Assembly (NCBI RefSeq): GCF_009826975.1
Contig: NZ_WUMO01000002.1
Coordinates: 434,001-498,000, forward strand
Direction: 5' to 3'
DNA from: Flavobacterium sp. HBTb2-11-1
GTDB taxonomy: Bacteria > Bacteroidota > Bacteroidia > Flavobacteriales > Flavobacteriaceae
DNA: 64,000 nucleotides
Every line of letters starts with the position of its first letter. Position 1 is the first letter of the stretch. Position numbers and translations under genes: made by a program. The notes under the pieces are model-generated. The model was not told where the DNA came from. It ran no database searches and saw only the letters and a program-made list of their open reading frames with translations. Of the stretch, positions 10,224 to 18,303 are shown in pieces.

Positions 10224-11777
10224 ATGAGAGAGTTTGAACAAAAAAAAATAGCCCATCACTCCCCTTCTACTTTTTTTGGACCAAAAGTTCAAAAAAAACT
10301 AACTACGGGCACTGTAGGAGACAAATATGAAGTAGAAGCCGACAATGTAGCTGATAAAGTAGTCAACAAACGCAAAACTGGAGGTTTACTTCAATCCAGA
10401 AGCGAAGAAGCTGTACAGCAAAAACCCCTTGCAGAAACCATTTCGACAGTTCAAAAAAAGGACTTGGCACAAGAACAGCCTCTGCAAAAAAAAGGCGAAA
10501 AAGAAGAAGACAAGAAAGTGCAAAAGAAATCGGATAAGGAAGAGGATAAAAAAGTTCAAAAAAAAGGCGAAAAAGAAGAAGACAAAAAAGTCCAAAAGAA
10601 ATCGGATAAAGAAGAAGATAAAAAAGTTCAGAAAAAGGGCGAAAAAGAAGAAGACAAAAAGGTTCAAAAGAAGTCGGATAAGGAAGAAGACAAAAAAGTA
10701 CAGAAAAAATGTGCTGAATGTGAGAACGAAGATAAAAAGGCTCAGAAAAAAGAAGAAAAAACAGTTCAAGCAAAACGAAATGAATCGAATTCAGTTGATG
10801 AAAACGTAGAAAGTAATCTCAACAGCTCTAAAGGCCGCGGCAACGCTATGGACAAAAATACAAAGCGCGAAATGGAATCGGGTTTTGGAGCCGATTTTAG
10901 TAATGTAAACATCCACACCGACAGTAGAGCTGTTCAAATGAGCGAAGAATTGGGCGCGCAAGCATTCACGCATGGCAATGATGTTTATTTCAATAAAGGA
11001 AAATACAATCCAGAATCCAAAGAAGGTAAACATCTGCTAGCACATGAACTCACGCATACGATTCAGCAGACTGGATCCAAACAAAAATCAACGACAATAC
11101 AAAAATCTATCGAAAACCATTCAGAAGATCTACACGCAGAAAGACCAGAAAACCCACAGTTTAAAGGCAATCCACCATTGGAAAAAGCTAATGATAATCA
11201 GATGCTTATTTCTACCGGTCAAAAAGGGCAATATGTTTCAGAATTGCAGCAAGGTCTAATGAAAGCAGGTCAAAGTTTACCAAAATTTGGAGCAGACGGT
11301 GATTTTGGAAACGAAACACGAAATGCAGTAATAGGCTTCCAAGAAGAAAACGGTTTGAATAAAATTGACGGTATTGTCGGACCAGAAACTATAGGAGCTT
11401 TAGACAATAAACTGGTAGGACAAAAACGAGGTGGTGATAATTGTTGTGGTGAAGCGTCTCAATTACCGCAAACTAGGGATTTTAATGTCGATGATACCTC
11501 TGTGCCATCTACAACTTTCTGTTCAAAAGGAAATTTTAAAATAACTTCAACAGCAAATTGGGCCAAACCACATAATGCAAAACATTATCATATAGTATTA
11601 ACAGCTATACAAGGAGGCACAATACGTAAAACTAGCAGAAGATATGATGTTGGCAGAACAGAAACACAATCATTTGCAGTAAAAACCAAAGACTGTATCT
11701 TCTTTAAAGTGGAGATTCAAGTAATTAATCCTGGAGGTAGTCCAAATTTAAAAGGAATTTTTAGCGTAACTAACTAG
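10224..11777 (+). CDS. eCIS core domain (DUF4157) protein with peptidoglycan-binding domain, 517 aa
   Basis: Candidate eCIS cargo or lumen-associated protein. Order of parts: an N-terminal module (FFGPKVQKKL, then DKYEVEADNVADKVV) that recurs in the next protein; a Lys/Glu-rich disordered stretch at about residues 90-170 built on 24-aa repeats; the DUF4157 domain at about 192-283 with a zinc-protease-like HELTH (H274, E275, H278); a peptidoglycan-binding type 1 domain at about 331-393 (GADGDFGNETRNAVIGFQ); and a ~120-aa C-terminal beta-rich domain with several Cys that I do not recognise. DUF4157 is a marker of eCIS loci. Whether HELTH is catalytic is unknown. The stop abuts the next ATG. Confidence 0.75.
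   Translation: MREFEQKKIAHHSPSTFFGPKVQKKLTTGTVGDKYEVEADNVADKVVNKRKTGGLLQSRSEEAVQQKPLAETISTVQKKDLAQEQPLQKKGEKEEDKKVQKKSDKEEDKKVQKKGEKEEDKKVQKKSDKEEDKKVQKKGEKEEDKKVQKKSDKEEDKKVQKKCAECENEDKKAQKKEEKTVQAKRNESNSVDENVESNLNSSKGRGNAMDKNTKREMESGFGADFSNVNIHTDSRAVQMSEELGAQAFTHGNDVYFNKGKYNPESKEGKHLLAHELTHTIQQTGSKQKSTTIQKSIENHSEDLHAERPENPQFKGNPPLEKANDNQMLISTGQKGQYVSELQQGLMKAGQSLPKFGADGDFGNETRNAVIGFQEENGLNKIDGIVGPETIGALDNKLVGQKRGGDNCCGEASQLPQTRDFNVDDTSVPSTTFCSKGNFKITSTANWAKPHNAKHYHIVLTAIQGGTIRKTSRRYDVGRTETQSFAVKTKDCIFFKVEIQVINPGGSPNLKGIFSVTN
10494..10709 (+). repeat. Three 72-bp coding repeats (24-aa Lys/Glu unit)
   Basis: Three consecutive 72-bp units begin at 10494, 10566 and 10638 within the 517-aa DUF4157 gene. 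Each encodes GEKEED followed by KKVQKKSDKEED and a further KKVQKK. Half-units also resemble each other, so the array grew from a ~12-aa element. The composition predicts a disordered, highly charged linker. Unit number is a natural candidate for strain-to-strain length variation. Confidence 0.9.
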
Positions 11778-14700
11778 ATGACAGCATTAAAACAAATACC
11801 AAGATCAAATTCTCCGCACTCCTCGTCACATCATGACAAGGGGAAGGAATCTTTTTTTGGTGTTCAGGCAAAATTGAATATCGGAAAATCTAACGATAAA
11901 TTTGAAGTAGAAGCCGATAGAGTCGCAGACCACGTGGTGGCCAATAAACAAACGCCAAAAGCAGACTCATTCTTTTCGCCATCGCCGGTAGTACAAAAGA
12001 AACTGGCCCGCAATGTTCAAAAGCAAGAAGAAAAAAATAAAGAAGCGCAACAAAAAACCGCAACTCAAACCATAACACCTGTTGTACAACTCAAAACCGA
12101 TTTAATCCAAAATAAACTTGATTCTAGAATAACCGAAAAACGAGAAATTAATCCCGCTTTTTCTGGATCAAAATCATTAATTCAGCGCAAGCAAGAAGAT
12201 AAAGTCCAGAAAAAAGAAGAAACGGTTCAGAATAAAAAAGAAGTCAAAAAACCTGAAACGGTCTCAAAAGGTACTCCAGCAACCAAACCTTTAATTCAAA
12301 ACAAAGGAGAAGAAGAAAATGTACAGCAGAAAAAAGAAGAAGAAAAACAAACCTCAGACGAAGAAAAACAACTGCAAAAAAGCGCTGCTGGCGATGCCAA
12401 TCCTAGCGATAATTCAAATATAGAGTCCAAGCTAAACAGCAGTAAAGGCGGAGGTTCTCCTCTATCTGGAAAAATAAAAACCGAAATGGAATCTGGCATT
12501 GGAGCCGATTTTAGCAATGTCCGCATACACAATGACTCCAATGCTGTTCAAATGAATAAGCAATTAGGCGCTCAGGCTTTTGCTACGGGAAACAATATTT
12601 ATTTTAACGAAGGAAAATACAATCCAAATTCAAAAGAAGGCAAGCATTTACTCGCCCACGAATTAACGCATACCGTACAGCAGGGAGCGGCAATTAGAAA
12701 AAAACCAGAAGCCATCTCCCCTGCTCCCGAAATGATTCAAGGTTCATTCCTCGATTTAGTTCCTGATTGGATTATAGATGAGGCAAGACATATTCCAGGT
12801 TACACTTTATTTACCGTTATAATCGGTTATGACCCGTTACGTCAAATTGATGTAGAACGAACTCCAATTAATCTGGTTGAAGGCTTAATGGGACTTATTC
12901 CGTTTGGAACTGCCATATTTGACAAGCTTCAGGAATATGGAATTTTACAGCAGGTTTTTGACTGGGTAGAAGGAAAATTAGGAGAACTGGGACTAACAAT
13001 TGACAGTATTCTTGATTTAGTTGAAGAAGTTTGGGATGAATTATCATTTCCTTACACAGGCATTATTGATTTAGTTACAGAAAAATTTAATGAAGTAGTT
13101 AATAGAATAACTTCTTTCGTAAGCGCTACAGTCGATCAGGTAATTACTTGGATAAAAGAAGCCTTAATTAATGTTGCTGAACCTTTATTGGCAGAAAACA
13201 AAGCTTGGTCATTAATTAAAAAAATAATCAAATACGATCCATTACGAGATGAGGCTGTAAATGCCACAACGGTAGAAATATTAGAAGATTTCTTAATACT
13301 GATAGACAAGCAGACTGAACTTGAGCAAATGCGCGAAAAAGGCACGCTGCAAAAAACTGCCGATTGGCTTGATACTCAGGTTGGAACTTTCAACTCTTTA
13401 CTTGGCGAACTTCGCGGACTTATCACCGCAGCTTGGGATGCTATTCAACCATCCAATTTGGTCAATATTGCAGATAATCTCTCTGCGCTTGCCACTCAAG
13501 CTGGAGAATTCTTGCAAAGAGTTTGGGATTTTGCTTCGGGCGTGGCATTAAAAGTATTAGAGCTTGTTAAGGAATCACTATTAGGCTGGCTTTCCGCTCA
13601 GGCCGCCACCGTTAGAGGATATTCGCTTGTGAAAGTGATTATCGGAAAAGATCCTTTTACACAAGAAGTCGTGCCTCGCACAGTTCCAAATATGATACGA
13701 GGTTTTATGAGCCTTATGGATGGCGGAGAAGAACAATATGCGCAAATGGTGGAATCTGGTGCAATAGCCAGAATTGCAGGCGAAATTGAAGCTGCTGTAG
13801 AGACGCTCAACATGACGCCACAATCTATCATACAGCTCTTTACTGATATTTGGGATTCTATGTCTATTGATGACCTCATTCATCCGATAGATGCTTTCAT
13901 GAGAATCATTGAAAAATTCGGAGAACCTATAGGCCGACTAATTGCTTTCGTGGCAGAAATTGTCAGAATCGTGATTATGGCTATTCTCGAAATCATGAAT
14001 TTCCCATTTGACCTTATCGGAAATATTATTACAAGAGCTTTAGAAGCGATTGAAGACATCAAGAAAGACCCAATTGGTTTCTTAAAAAATATACTGCGAG
14101 CACTTAAACAAGGATTTGTACAATTCTTTGACAATATTGTTACCCACTTAATCAATGGTGTAACGGGCTGGCTAATGAGCGAACTAAAAGATGCTAATAT
14201 TCCAGTTCTCACTGATTTCTCTCTACGTGGTGTTATTACATGGATTATGGAAGTGCTAAATATCTCCATGGAAAGAATTTGGGAAAAACTAGCCGCACAT
14301 CCGCGTATTGGTCCTGCAAGAGTAGCTAGAATTCGTAGCATGATTAATACGCTCGAAGGTATCTGGACATTCATCAAAGATGTTCAAGAACGTGGTATGG
14401 CAGCTATTTGGGACAAAATACAAGAACAGCTTAGTAATTTATGGAATACCGTTCTCGATGCCGTGAAAAACTTTGTCATGGAACGTATTGTCAATAGAAT
14501 TACGGCCAGACTTTTAAGCATGTTAGACCCAACCGGAATCATGGCTGTGATAAATGGTGCTATGGCATTCTTTAACGCAATTCAAAGTTTTATAAAATAC
14601 TTACGCGAAATGCTCGAAGTGGTCAATTCGTTTGTCAATGGTGTAGCCGACTTAGCTCGAGGCAATGTCGCCACAGCCGCCGATTATCTAGAAAGAACCA

Positions 14701-15749
14701 TGGGACAAGCTATGCCAGTCGTGATAGGTTTCTTGGCCAATCAAGTCGGTTTAACAGGTATTGGAGCAAGAATTGGCGAAATGCTCGTCGCTGTTCGCCA
14801 AATGGTTGATGAAGCATTGACTTGGTTAGTGAATCAGGCTGTAGATAGAGGAATGGCGTTGTTGGACAGAGTGATGGGAAGCGAACCAGAAGCAGCTCTA
14901 TTTCCTCCAGTTCCTGTAGATGAAGATTTTGATATAGGTACAGAAGGTCACAAACTCAAAAACAATCCAGGAACCGATCAACTCGTTATGCATTCAGATC
15001 CAATTCAGCTTGATCAACATCCAAGTCCTGAAGTTAGAACTGCATATGCGACTTATTTAAGCGAAACTGCTGCTGCAACTAGTGCAACAGCGAAAAGAGA
15101 AGCCGCAAACAGAAATTTACGAATCATTGTTCAAAAAATAAAAGCACATGGAGATCCTGCCGCACCAGGAGCCAGCGCACCAGGAATTGGTAGTGTAGGC
15201 ATGCATTCGAGTCAGCAAAGCAGAATGAGGAGAAGCGGTATACCAGTCTGGTTTACAGAATCTGAACATGTCATTCCAAGAGCATTTATAAATACAGCTT
15301 TTGAGGCTCTTTCTCAAGCTGGAGTTCCAGCTGGCGGAGCAGATTATAATAATATGCATACCATTTTGATTTATAAAGGAGCAGCTAATGCAAAAACAAA
15401 TGGTGAATTTGGAGATCAAAGTACTATCAATGATTTCAAAAACACTATAAGTGAAATAGTTCAAGAAGTATTGGGAACACATCAAGAAAATCCTTCAATG
15501 GCTAGGACAGAAATGGTTTCCGCTGTTATGCGTTTACTTTCTGCTTTTGCAAGTGAAGCAAAACAGAGAACAAACTTAGCCATCAATCAAGAAAATCAAG
15601 AAAATAAAGCTGCCAGAGGCCCTGTCGGTTCTCCTGAACCTCCAACACCCGTTTCGTCCGCTGTAGATAATGCATTTAATCTGCAAAAAAATGATGCTAA
15701 TAATCAATTGCAAGCAAGAATTACAGCATTTCTTAATTCTAGATCATAA
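11778..15749 (+). CDS. Large eCIS core domain (DUF4157) protein, putative toxin cargo, 1323 aa
   Basis: Likely principal cargo of the injection system. The N-terminus repeats the module of the preceding gene (FFGVQAKL, DKFEVEADRVADHVV), then a Lys/Gln/Glu-rich disordered stretch to about residue 215, then DUF4157 with HELTH at H294, E295, H298. From about 330 to 1050 the protein is amphipathic and helical. Within it, three related segments start near 338, 476 and 613, sharing a GYxLxxxIIGxDPL core and ~138-aa spacing. The C-terminal ~270 residues are different: WFTESEHVIPR (E1163, H1164) and NNMHTILIYKGAANAKTN (H1194, K1200, N1204). That order of His/Asn/Lys recalls HNH-like nucleases but is not a confident match. 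Known: DUF4157 proteins mark eCIS loci. Inferred: delivery and toxicity. Confidence 0.7.
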   Translation: MTALKQIPRSNSPHSSSHHDKGKESFFGVQAKLNIGKSNDKFEVEADRVADHVVANKQTPKADSFFSPSPVVQKKLARNVQKQEEKNKEAQQKTATQTITPVVQLKTDLIQNKLDSRITEKREINPAFSGSKSLIQRKQEDKVQKKEETVQNKKEVKKPETVSKGTPATKPLIQNKGEEENVQQKKEEEKQTSDEEKQLQKSAAGDANPSDNSNIESKLNSSKGGGSPLSGKIKTEMESGIGADFSNVRIHNDSNAVQMNKQLGAQAFATGNNIYFNEGKYNPNSKEGKHLLAHELTHTVQQGAAIRKKPEAISPAPEMIQGSFLDLVPDWIIDEARHIPGYTLFTVIIGYDPLRQIDVERTPINLVEGLMGLIPFGTAIFDKLQEYGILQQVFDWVEGKLGELGLTIDSILDLVEEVWDELSFPYTGIIDLVTEKFNEVVNRITSFVSATVDQVITWIKEALINVAEPLLAENKAWSLIKKIIKYDPLRDEAVNATTVEILEDFLILIDKQTELEQMREKGTLQKTADWLDTQVGTFNSLLGELRGLITAAWDAIQPSNLVNIADNLSALATQAGEFLQRVWDFASGVALKVLELVKESLLGWLSAQAATVRGYSLVKVIIGKDPFTQEVVPRTVPNMIRGFMSLMDGGEEQYAQMVESGAIARIAGEIEAAVETLNMTPQSIIQLFTDIWDSMSIDDLIHPIDAFMRIIEKFGEPIGRLIAFVAEIVRIVIMAILEIMNFPFDLIGNIITRALEAIEDIKKDPIGFLKNILRALKQGFVQFFDNIVTHLINGVTGWLMSELKDANIPVLTDFSLRGVITWIMEVLNISMERIWEKLAAHPRIGPARVARIRSMINTLEGIWTFIKDVQERGMAAIWDKIQEQLSNLWNTVLDAVKNFVMERIVNRITARLLSMLDPTGIMAVINGAMAFFNAIQSFIKYLREMLEVVNSFVNGVADLARGNVATAADYLERTMGQAMPVVIGFLANQVGLTGIGARIGEMLVAVRQMVDEALTWLVNQAVDRGMALLDRVMGSEPEAALFPPVPVDEDFDIGTEGHKLKNNPGTDQLVMHSDPIQLDQHPSPEVRTAYATYLSETAAATSATAKREAANRNLRIIVQKIKAHGDPAAPGASAPGIGSVGMHSSQQSRMRRSGIPVWFTESEHVIPRAFINTAFEALSQAGVPAGGADYNNMHTILIYKGAANAKTNGEFGDQSTINDFKNTISEIVQEVLGTHQENPSMARTEMVSAVMRLLSAFASEAKQRTNLAINQENQENKAARGPVGSPEPPTPVSSAVDNAFNLQKNDANNQLQARITAFLNSRS

Positions 15750-15765
15750 ATAAAAGCAATATAAA

Positions 15766-15920
15766 ATGAAAAATGTATGCAACTCCCTAAAAAAACAATT
15801 AGTGTTTCAGCTTGACAACTTTTTTCAAGTAGAAAAACTTGTTTTGAATCAAATTGATTCGAATGGTTTTATTGATGAATTTATTATCGAAATAACCTGA
15901 CCAAAATTGATATTCATTTT
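15766..15920 (+). pseudogene. Truncated, frameshifted duplicate of the AAA+ ATPase gene start
   Basis: An ATG at 15766 opens 44 codons ending at TGA 15898-15900. The peptide parallels the start of the ATPase encoded at 16762: MKNV...QLVFQLDNFFQVE against MENV...QFVFQLDTLFQVE, then SNGFIDEFIIE against ANGFIDEFIIE. Restoring one A after the GAA codon at 15890 continues the match through the stop (NNLTKIDIHF against NNLSEIDILI). So this is a diverged copy of ~50 codons broken by a 1-bp loss, with the remaining ~380 codons missing. It flanks the hydrolase gene at 15940 on the left, as the intact ATPase gene does on the right. Confidence 0.85.
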
Positions 15921-15939
15921 AATCTAAAACAATAAAGTC

Positions 15940-16758
15940 ATGCAAAAAACATTCTACCAAAAAGAGCTGCTTATTAAAGCAACACAACAAAGAAATGGAG
16001 CAAATAACAACAAGAAAGACGTTGAGAAAATTCAGTCTTGGCTTAATTTATTTGCTATGCAGCATCCTGGTTCGGGAACGGCAACAGGTATTGATGGCGA
16101 TTTTGGTCCTGCTACAGAAAAAGCAGTATTGAATTATCAAAAATTGAATGGTTTGCCTCAAAACGGAAATGTAGATCAAAACCTGTTTGATAAATTGGCA
16201 TCGCCACTTAAAAAAGCATTTGAAAGTCCAATATCTGGAAGTAATCTGAGAGAATTAATTCTCAATACAGCCAAAAATCATCTTAAAAATCAACCTTTTG
16301 AACTTGTCATAAACAACCAAAGCAATACAGGACCTTGGGTTCGAAGCTATATGGACGGACATGAAGGAACGGATTGGTTTTGGTGCATGGGATTTGTTCA
16401 GGCTATTGTCGACCAGGCGGCTTCTATTCAAGGAAAAAATTTTAAGACGTTAATGCCTCTGACTTATAGCTGCGATACTGTTGGAACAACAGGTCTTCAG
16501 AAAAAAATCTTAACTCGTTTTCAAACAGCCAGAACTAATCCCGCTTTTATAAAACCGGGTGATATTTTTCTTCTTCAAAAAACGCCAAACGACTGGATTC
16601 ACACCGGAATTGTAACTGCTGTTCATGCCGACACCATCGAAACTATTGAAGGCAATACTAATTCTGGCGGTTCTCATAACGGAAACGCTGTTATGGACAA
16701 AATCAGAAATTATAAACAATCTAAGCTTGATTTTTTCTCAATCGAATCATTAGTATAG
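15940..16758 (+). CDS. Peptidoglycan-binding CHAP/NlpC-like hydrolase in eCIS operon
   Basis: A 272-aa protein without signal peptide. Residues ~20-95 form a peptidoglycan-binding type 1 domain (GIDGDFGPATEKAVLNYQ). The C-terminal half resembles CHAP or NlpC/P60 amidase-endopeptidases: WFWCMGFVQ with C149, then PGDIFLL, WIHTGIV with H221 and IEGNTN with E237 and N239, giving a plausible Cys-His-Glu/Asn catalytic set. Enzymes of this type cut peptidoglycan crosslinks. In an eCIS operon it could help the assembled particle leave the cell by lysis, or act as cargo; lack of a signal peptide fits both. It ends 3 bp before the ATPase gene and lies between the intact ATPase start and its broken copy. 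Confidence 0.7.
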   Translation: MQKTFYQKELLIKATQQRNGANNNKKDVEKIQSWLNLFAMQHPGSGTATGIDGDFGPATEKAVLNYQKLNGLPQNGNVDQNLFDKLASPLKKAFESPISGSNLRELILNTAKNHLKNQPFELVINNQSNTGPWVRSYMDGHEGTDWFWCMGFVQAIVDQAASIQGKNFKTLMPLTYSCDTVGTTGLQKKILTRFQTARTNPAFIKPGDIFLLQKTPNDWIHTGIVTAVHADTIETIEGNTNSGGSHNGNAVMDKIRNYKQSKLDFFSIESLV

Positions 16759-16761
16759 AAA

Positions 16762-18066
16762 ATGGAAAATGTATTTACCTATATCAAAAACCAATTTGTA
16801 TTTCAGCTTGATACTCTTTTTCAGGTCGAAAATCCAACGGAAAAACCTGTTTTAGACCAAACTGAGGCGAATGGTTTTATTGACGAATTTATTATCGAAA
16901 ATAATCTTTCAGAAATTGACATTCTTATCTTGGGATTAGCTCTGGTTCCGCATATGAAACCCGATTTTCTGAGTTCGATTATTGCCGAATATTTGCCAAA
17001 TGGCGGTGAACTGCCTGAGTTTGGCGGAATCAAAACAAAAAATCATCGTGGCATTTTGCCAACAGGCGAAACGGCACAGTTTTTAGTTGCTGGAAATGAT
17101 CTCGAAAACCGAATTTCATTCTACAATTACCTGCATAACCAATCTTTTCTGTATCAAAAAGGCATTATCAAAATAGAAGCGGTCGCGAATGGCGAACCTA
17201 AACTAAGCGGTTTATTAATTTTAGAAGATGAATACATCGAAAAATTCATAACCGGAAAAATCCTGAAACCACAACTGAGCAGCATTTTCCCTGCCCAATT
17301 AATAGAAACGCAATTAGATTGGGACGATTTGGTTTTGAATTCCAATACTTTAAATCAGATAAAAGAAATAGAAACTTGGCTTAAATTCAACGATATTCTG
17401 CTTCACGAATGGAACATGAAAGCCAAAATAAAGCCCGGCTTTAGAGTCATGTTTTACGGCGCGCCCGGAACGGGAAAAACCCTTACGGCTTCACTTTTAG
17501 GAAAATATACTCAAAGAGATGTTTATAGAATTGATTTGTCAATGGTAATTTCCAAATACATTGGCGAAACCGAAAAAAACCTTTCCTCTCTTTTTGATAA
17601 AGCGGCCGATAAAGATTGGATTCTGTTTTTTGACGAAGCCGATGCCGTTTTCGGAAAAAGAACCAATGTACGTGACGCGCATGATAAATACACCAATCAG
17701 GAAGTTTCATATTTATTACAACGCATAGAAAATCATCCCGGATTGGTGATTTTGGCTTCTAATTTTAAAACCAATATAGATGCTGCTTTTACCCGCAGAT
17801 TTCAATCTATAATTGAGTTTGAAGTGCCTTCTTATGGCGAACGTTTGAAACTGTGGCAAAATAATCTGCCAAAAGGAATTAAAATTGCCGAAGACGTAAA
17901 TCTTCAAGAACTTTCAAAAAAATACGACATTACCGGCGCAAACATTGTCAACATCATTCAATATGCTTGTCTGAGAACTTTAGAAGACCAAAACAAAAGC
18001 ATCAACTTAAATCATTTGCTTCAGGGAATTAAAAAAGAATATACAAAAGAAGGAAAAATGATGTAA
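16762..18066 (+). CDS. eCIS AAA+ ATPase (Afp15-like)
   Basis: A 434-aa AAA+ ATPase of the type found in nearly all eCIS operons, thought to help particle assembly or cargo loading. The N-terminal ~190 residues are a family-specific domain; the AAA module follows, with Walker A GAPGTGKT at 233-240, Walker B ILFFDEAD with D291/E292, and a sensor-type ILASN then FTRRF arginine finger near the end of the module. Together with the baseplate, tape-measure and DUF4157 genes it separates this cluster from a type VI secretion system or phage. It is the last gene of the operon and is followed by a REP-like palindrome and a hairpin. Confidence 0.85.
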   Translation: MENVFTYIKNQFVFQLDTLFQVENPTEKPVLDQTEANGFIDEFIIENNLSEIDILILGLALVPHMKPDFLSSIIAEYLPNGGELPEFGGIKTKNHRGILPTGETAQFLVAGNDLENRISFYNYLHNQSFLYQKGIIKIEAVANGEPKLSGLLILEDEYIEKFITGKILKPQLSSIFPAQLIETQLDWDDLVLNSNTLNQIKEIETWLKFNDILLHEWNMKAKIKPGFRVMFYGAPGTGKTLTASLLGKYTQRDVYRIDLSMVISKYIGETEKNLSSLFDKAADKDWILFFDEADAVFGKRTNVRDAHDKYTNQEVSYLLQRIENHPGLVILASNFKTNIDAAFTRRFQSIIEFEVPSYGERLKLWQNNLPKGIKIAEDVNLQELSKKYDITGANIVNIIQYACLRTLEDQNKSINLNHLLQGIKKEYTKEGKMM

Positions 18067-18131
18067 CGGGATATGGCAACAAACCTAGAATTAACACTTT
18101 CGCCAAAAGTATTGCCCATAAATACTCGTTA

Positions 18132-18152
18132 GCGCGGATTTGCAATCCGTGC
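18132..18152. repeat. REP-like palindrome, copy 1
   Basis: A 21-bp imperfect palindrome, GCGCGGATT-tgc-AATCCGTGC, preceded by CGTTA. The same element lies in opposite orientation at 49781-49801. Short GC-richer palindromes in A/T-rich intergenic DNA suggest a dispersed extragenic repeat. No repeat-associated transposase is in the window. Confidence 0.7.
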
Positions 18153-18219
18153 TATCGTTGTTGAGCTTAATCTTTGTGAGCTGGTTTTTATAAGAATTCT
18201 TTGGAGAGCTGAAAAAAAG

Positions 18220-18248
18220 AATAAGCCCGATACAATATCGAGCTTATT
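18220..18248. terminator. Bidirectional terminator hairpin between eCIS ATPase and GH87 genes
   Basis: AATAAGCCCGATA at 18220-18232 pairs with TATCGAGCTTATT at 18236-18248, a 13-bp stem with one mismatch and a 3-nt loop. It sits between two genes that converge (ATPase +, GH87 -), with A/T runs on both sides, so it can serve both. Confidence 0.65.
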
Positions 18249-18303
18249 ATGATGAAATTTAATTATAAATTCGTCTGAAGTTCATTTTCTAAATTTTAAT
18301 CTA

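Noticed and set aside
10494..10709. Possible CRISPR array from regularly spaced repeats
   Set aside because: The 72-bp units are contiguous, without unique spacers, and code in frame within a protein; no cas genes are present.
10363..10809. Open frames on both strands over the Lys/Glu repeat
   Set aside because: Low-complexity shadows (Lys/Arg-rich on +, Phe/Leu-rich on -) of the coding repeat in the 517-aa DUF4157 gene.
3..18066. Prophage or type VI secretion system
   Set aside because: No terminase, portal, capsid, integrase or T6SS ClpV/TssJLM genes; DUF4157 proteins, tape measure and AAA+ ATPase point to eCIS.
18067..18131. tRNA or small RNA gene after the ATPase
   Set aside because: Only the REP-like palindrome and a terminator hairpin are present; no cloverleaf can be drawn.
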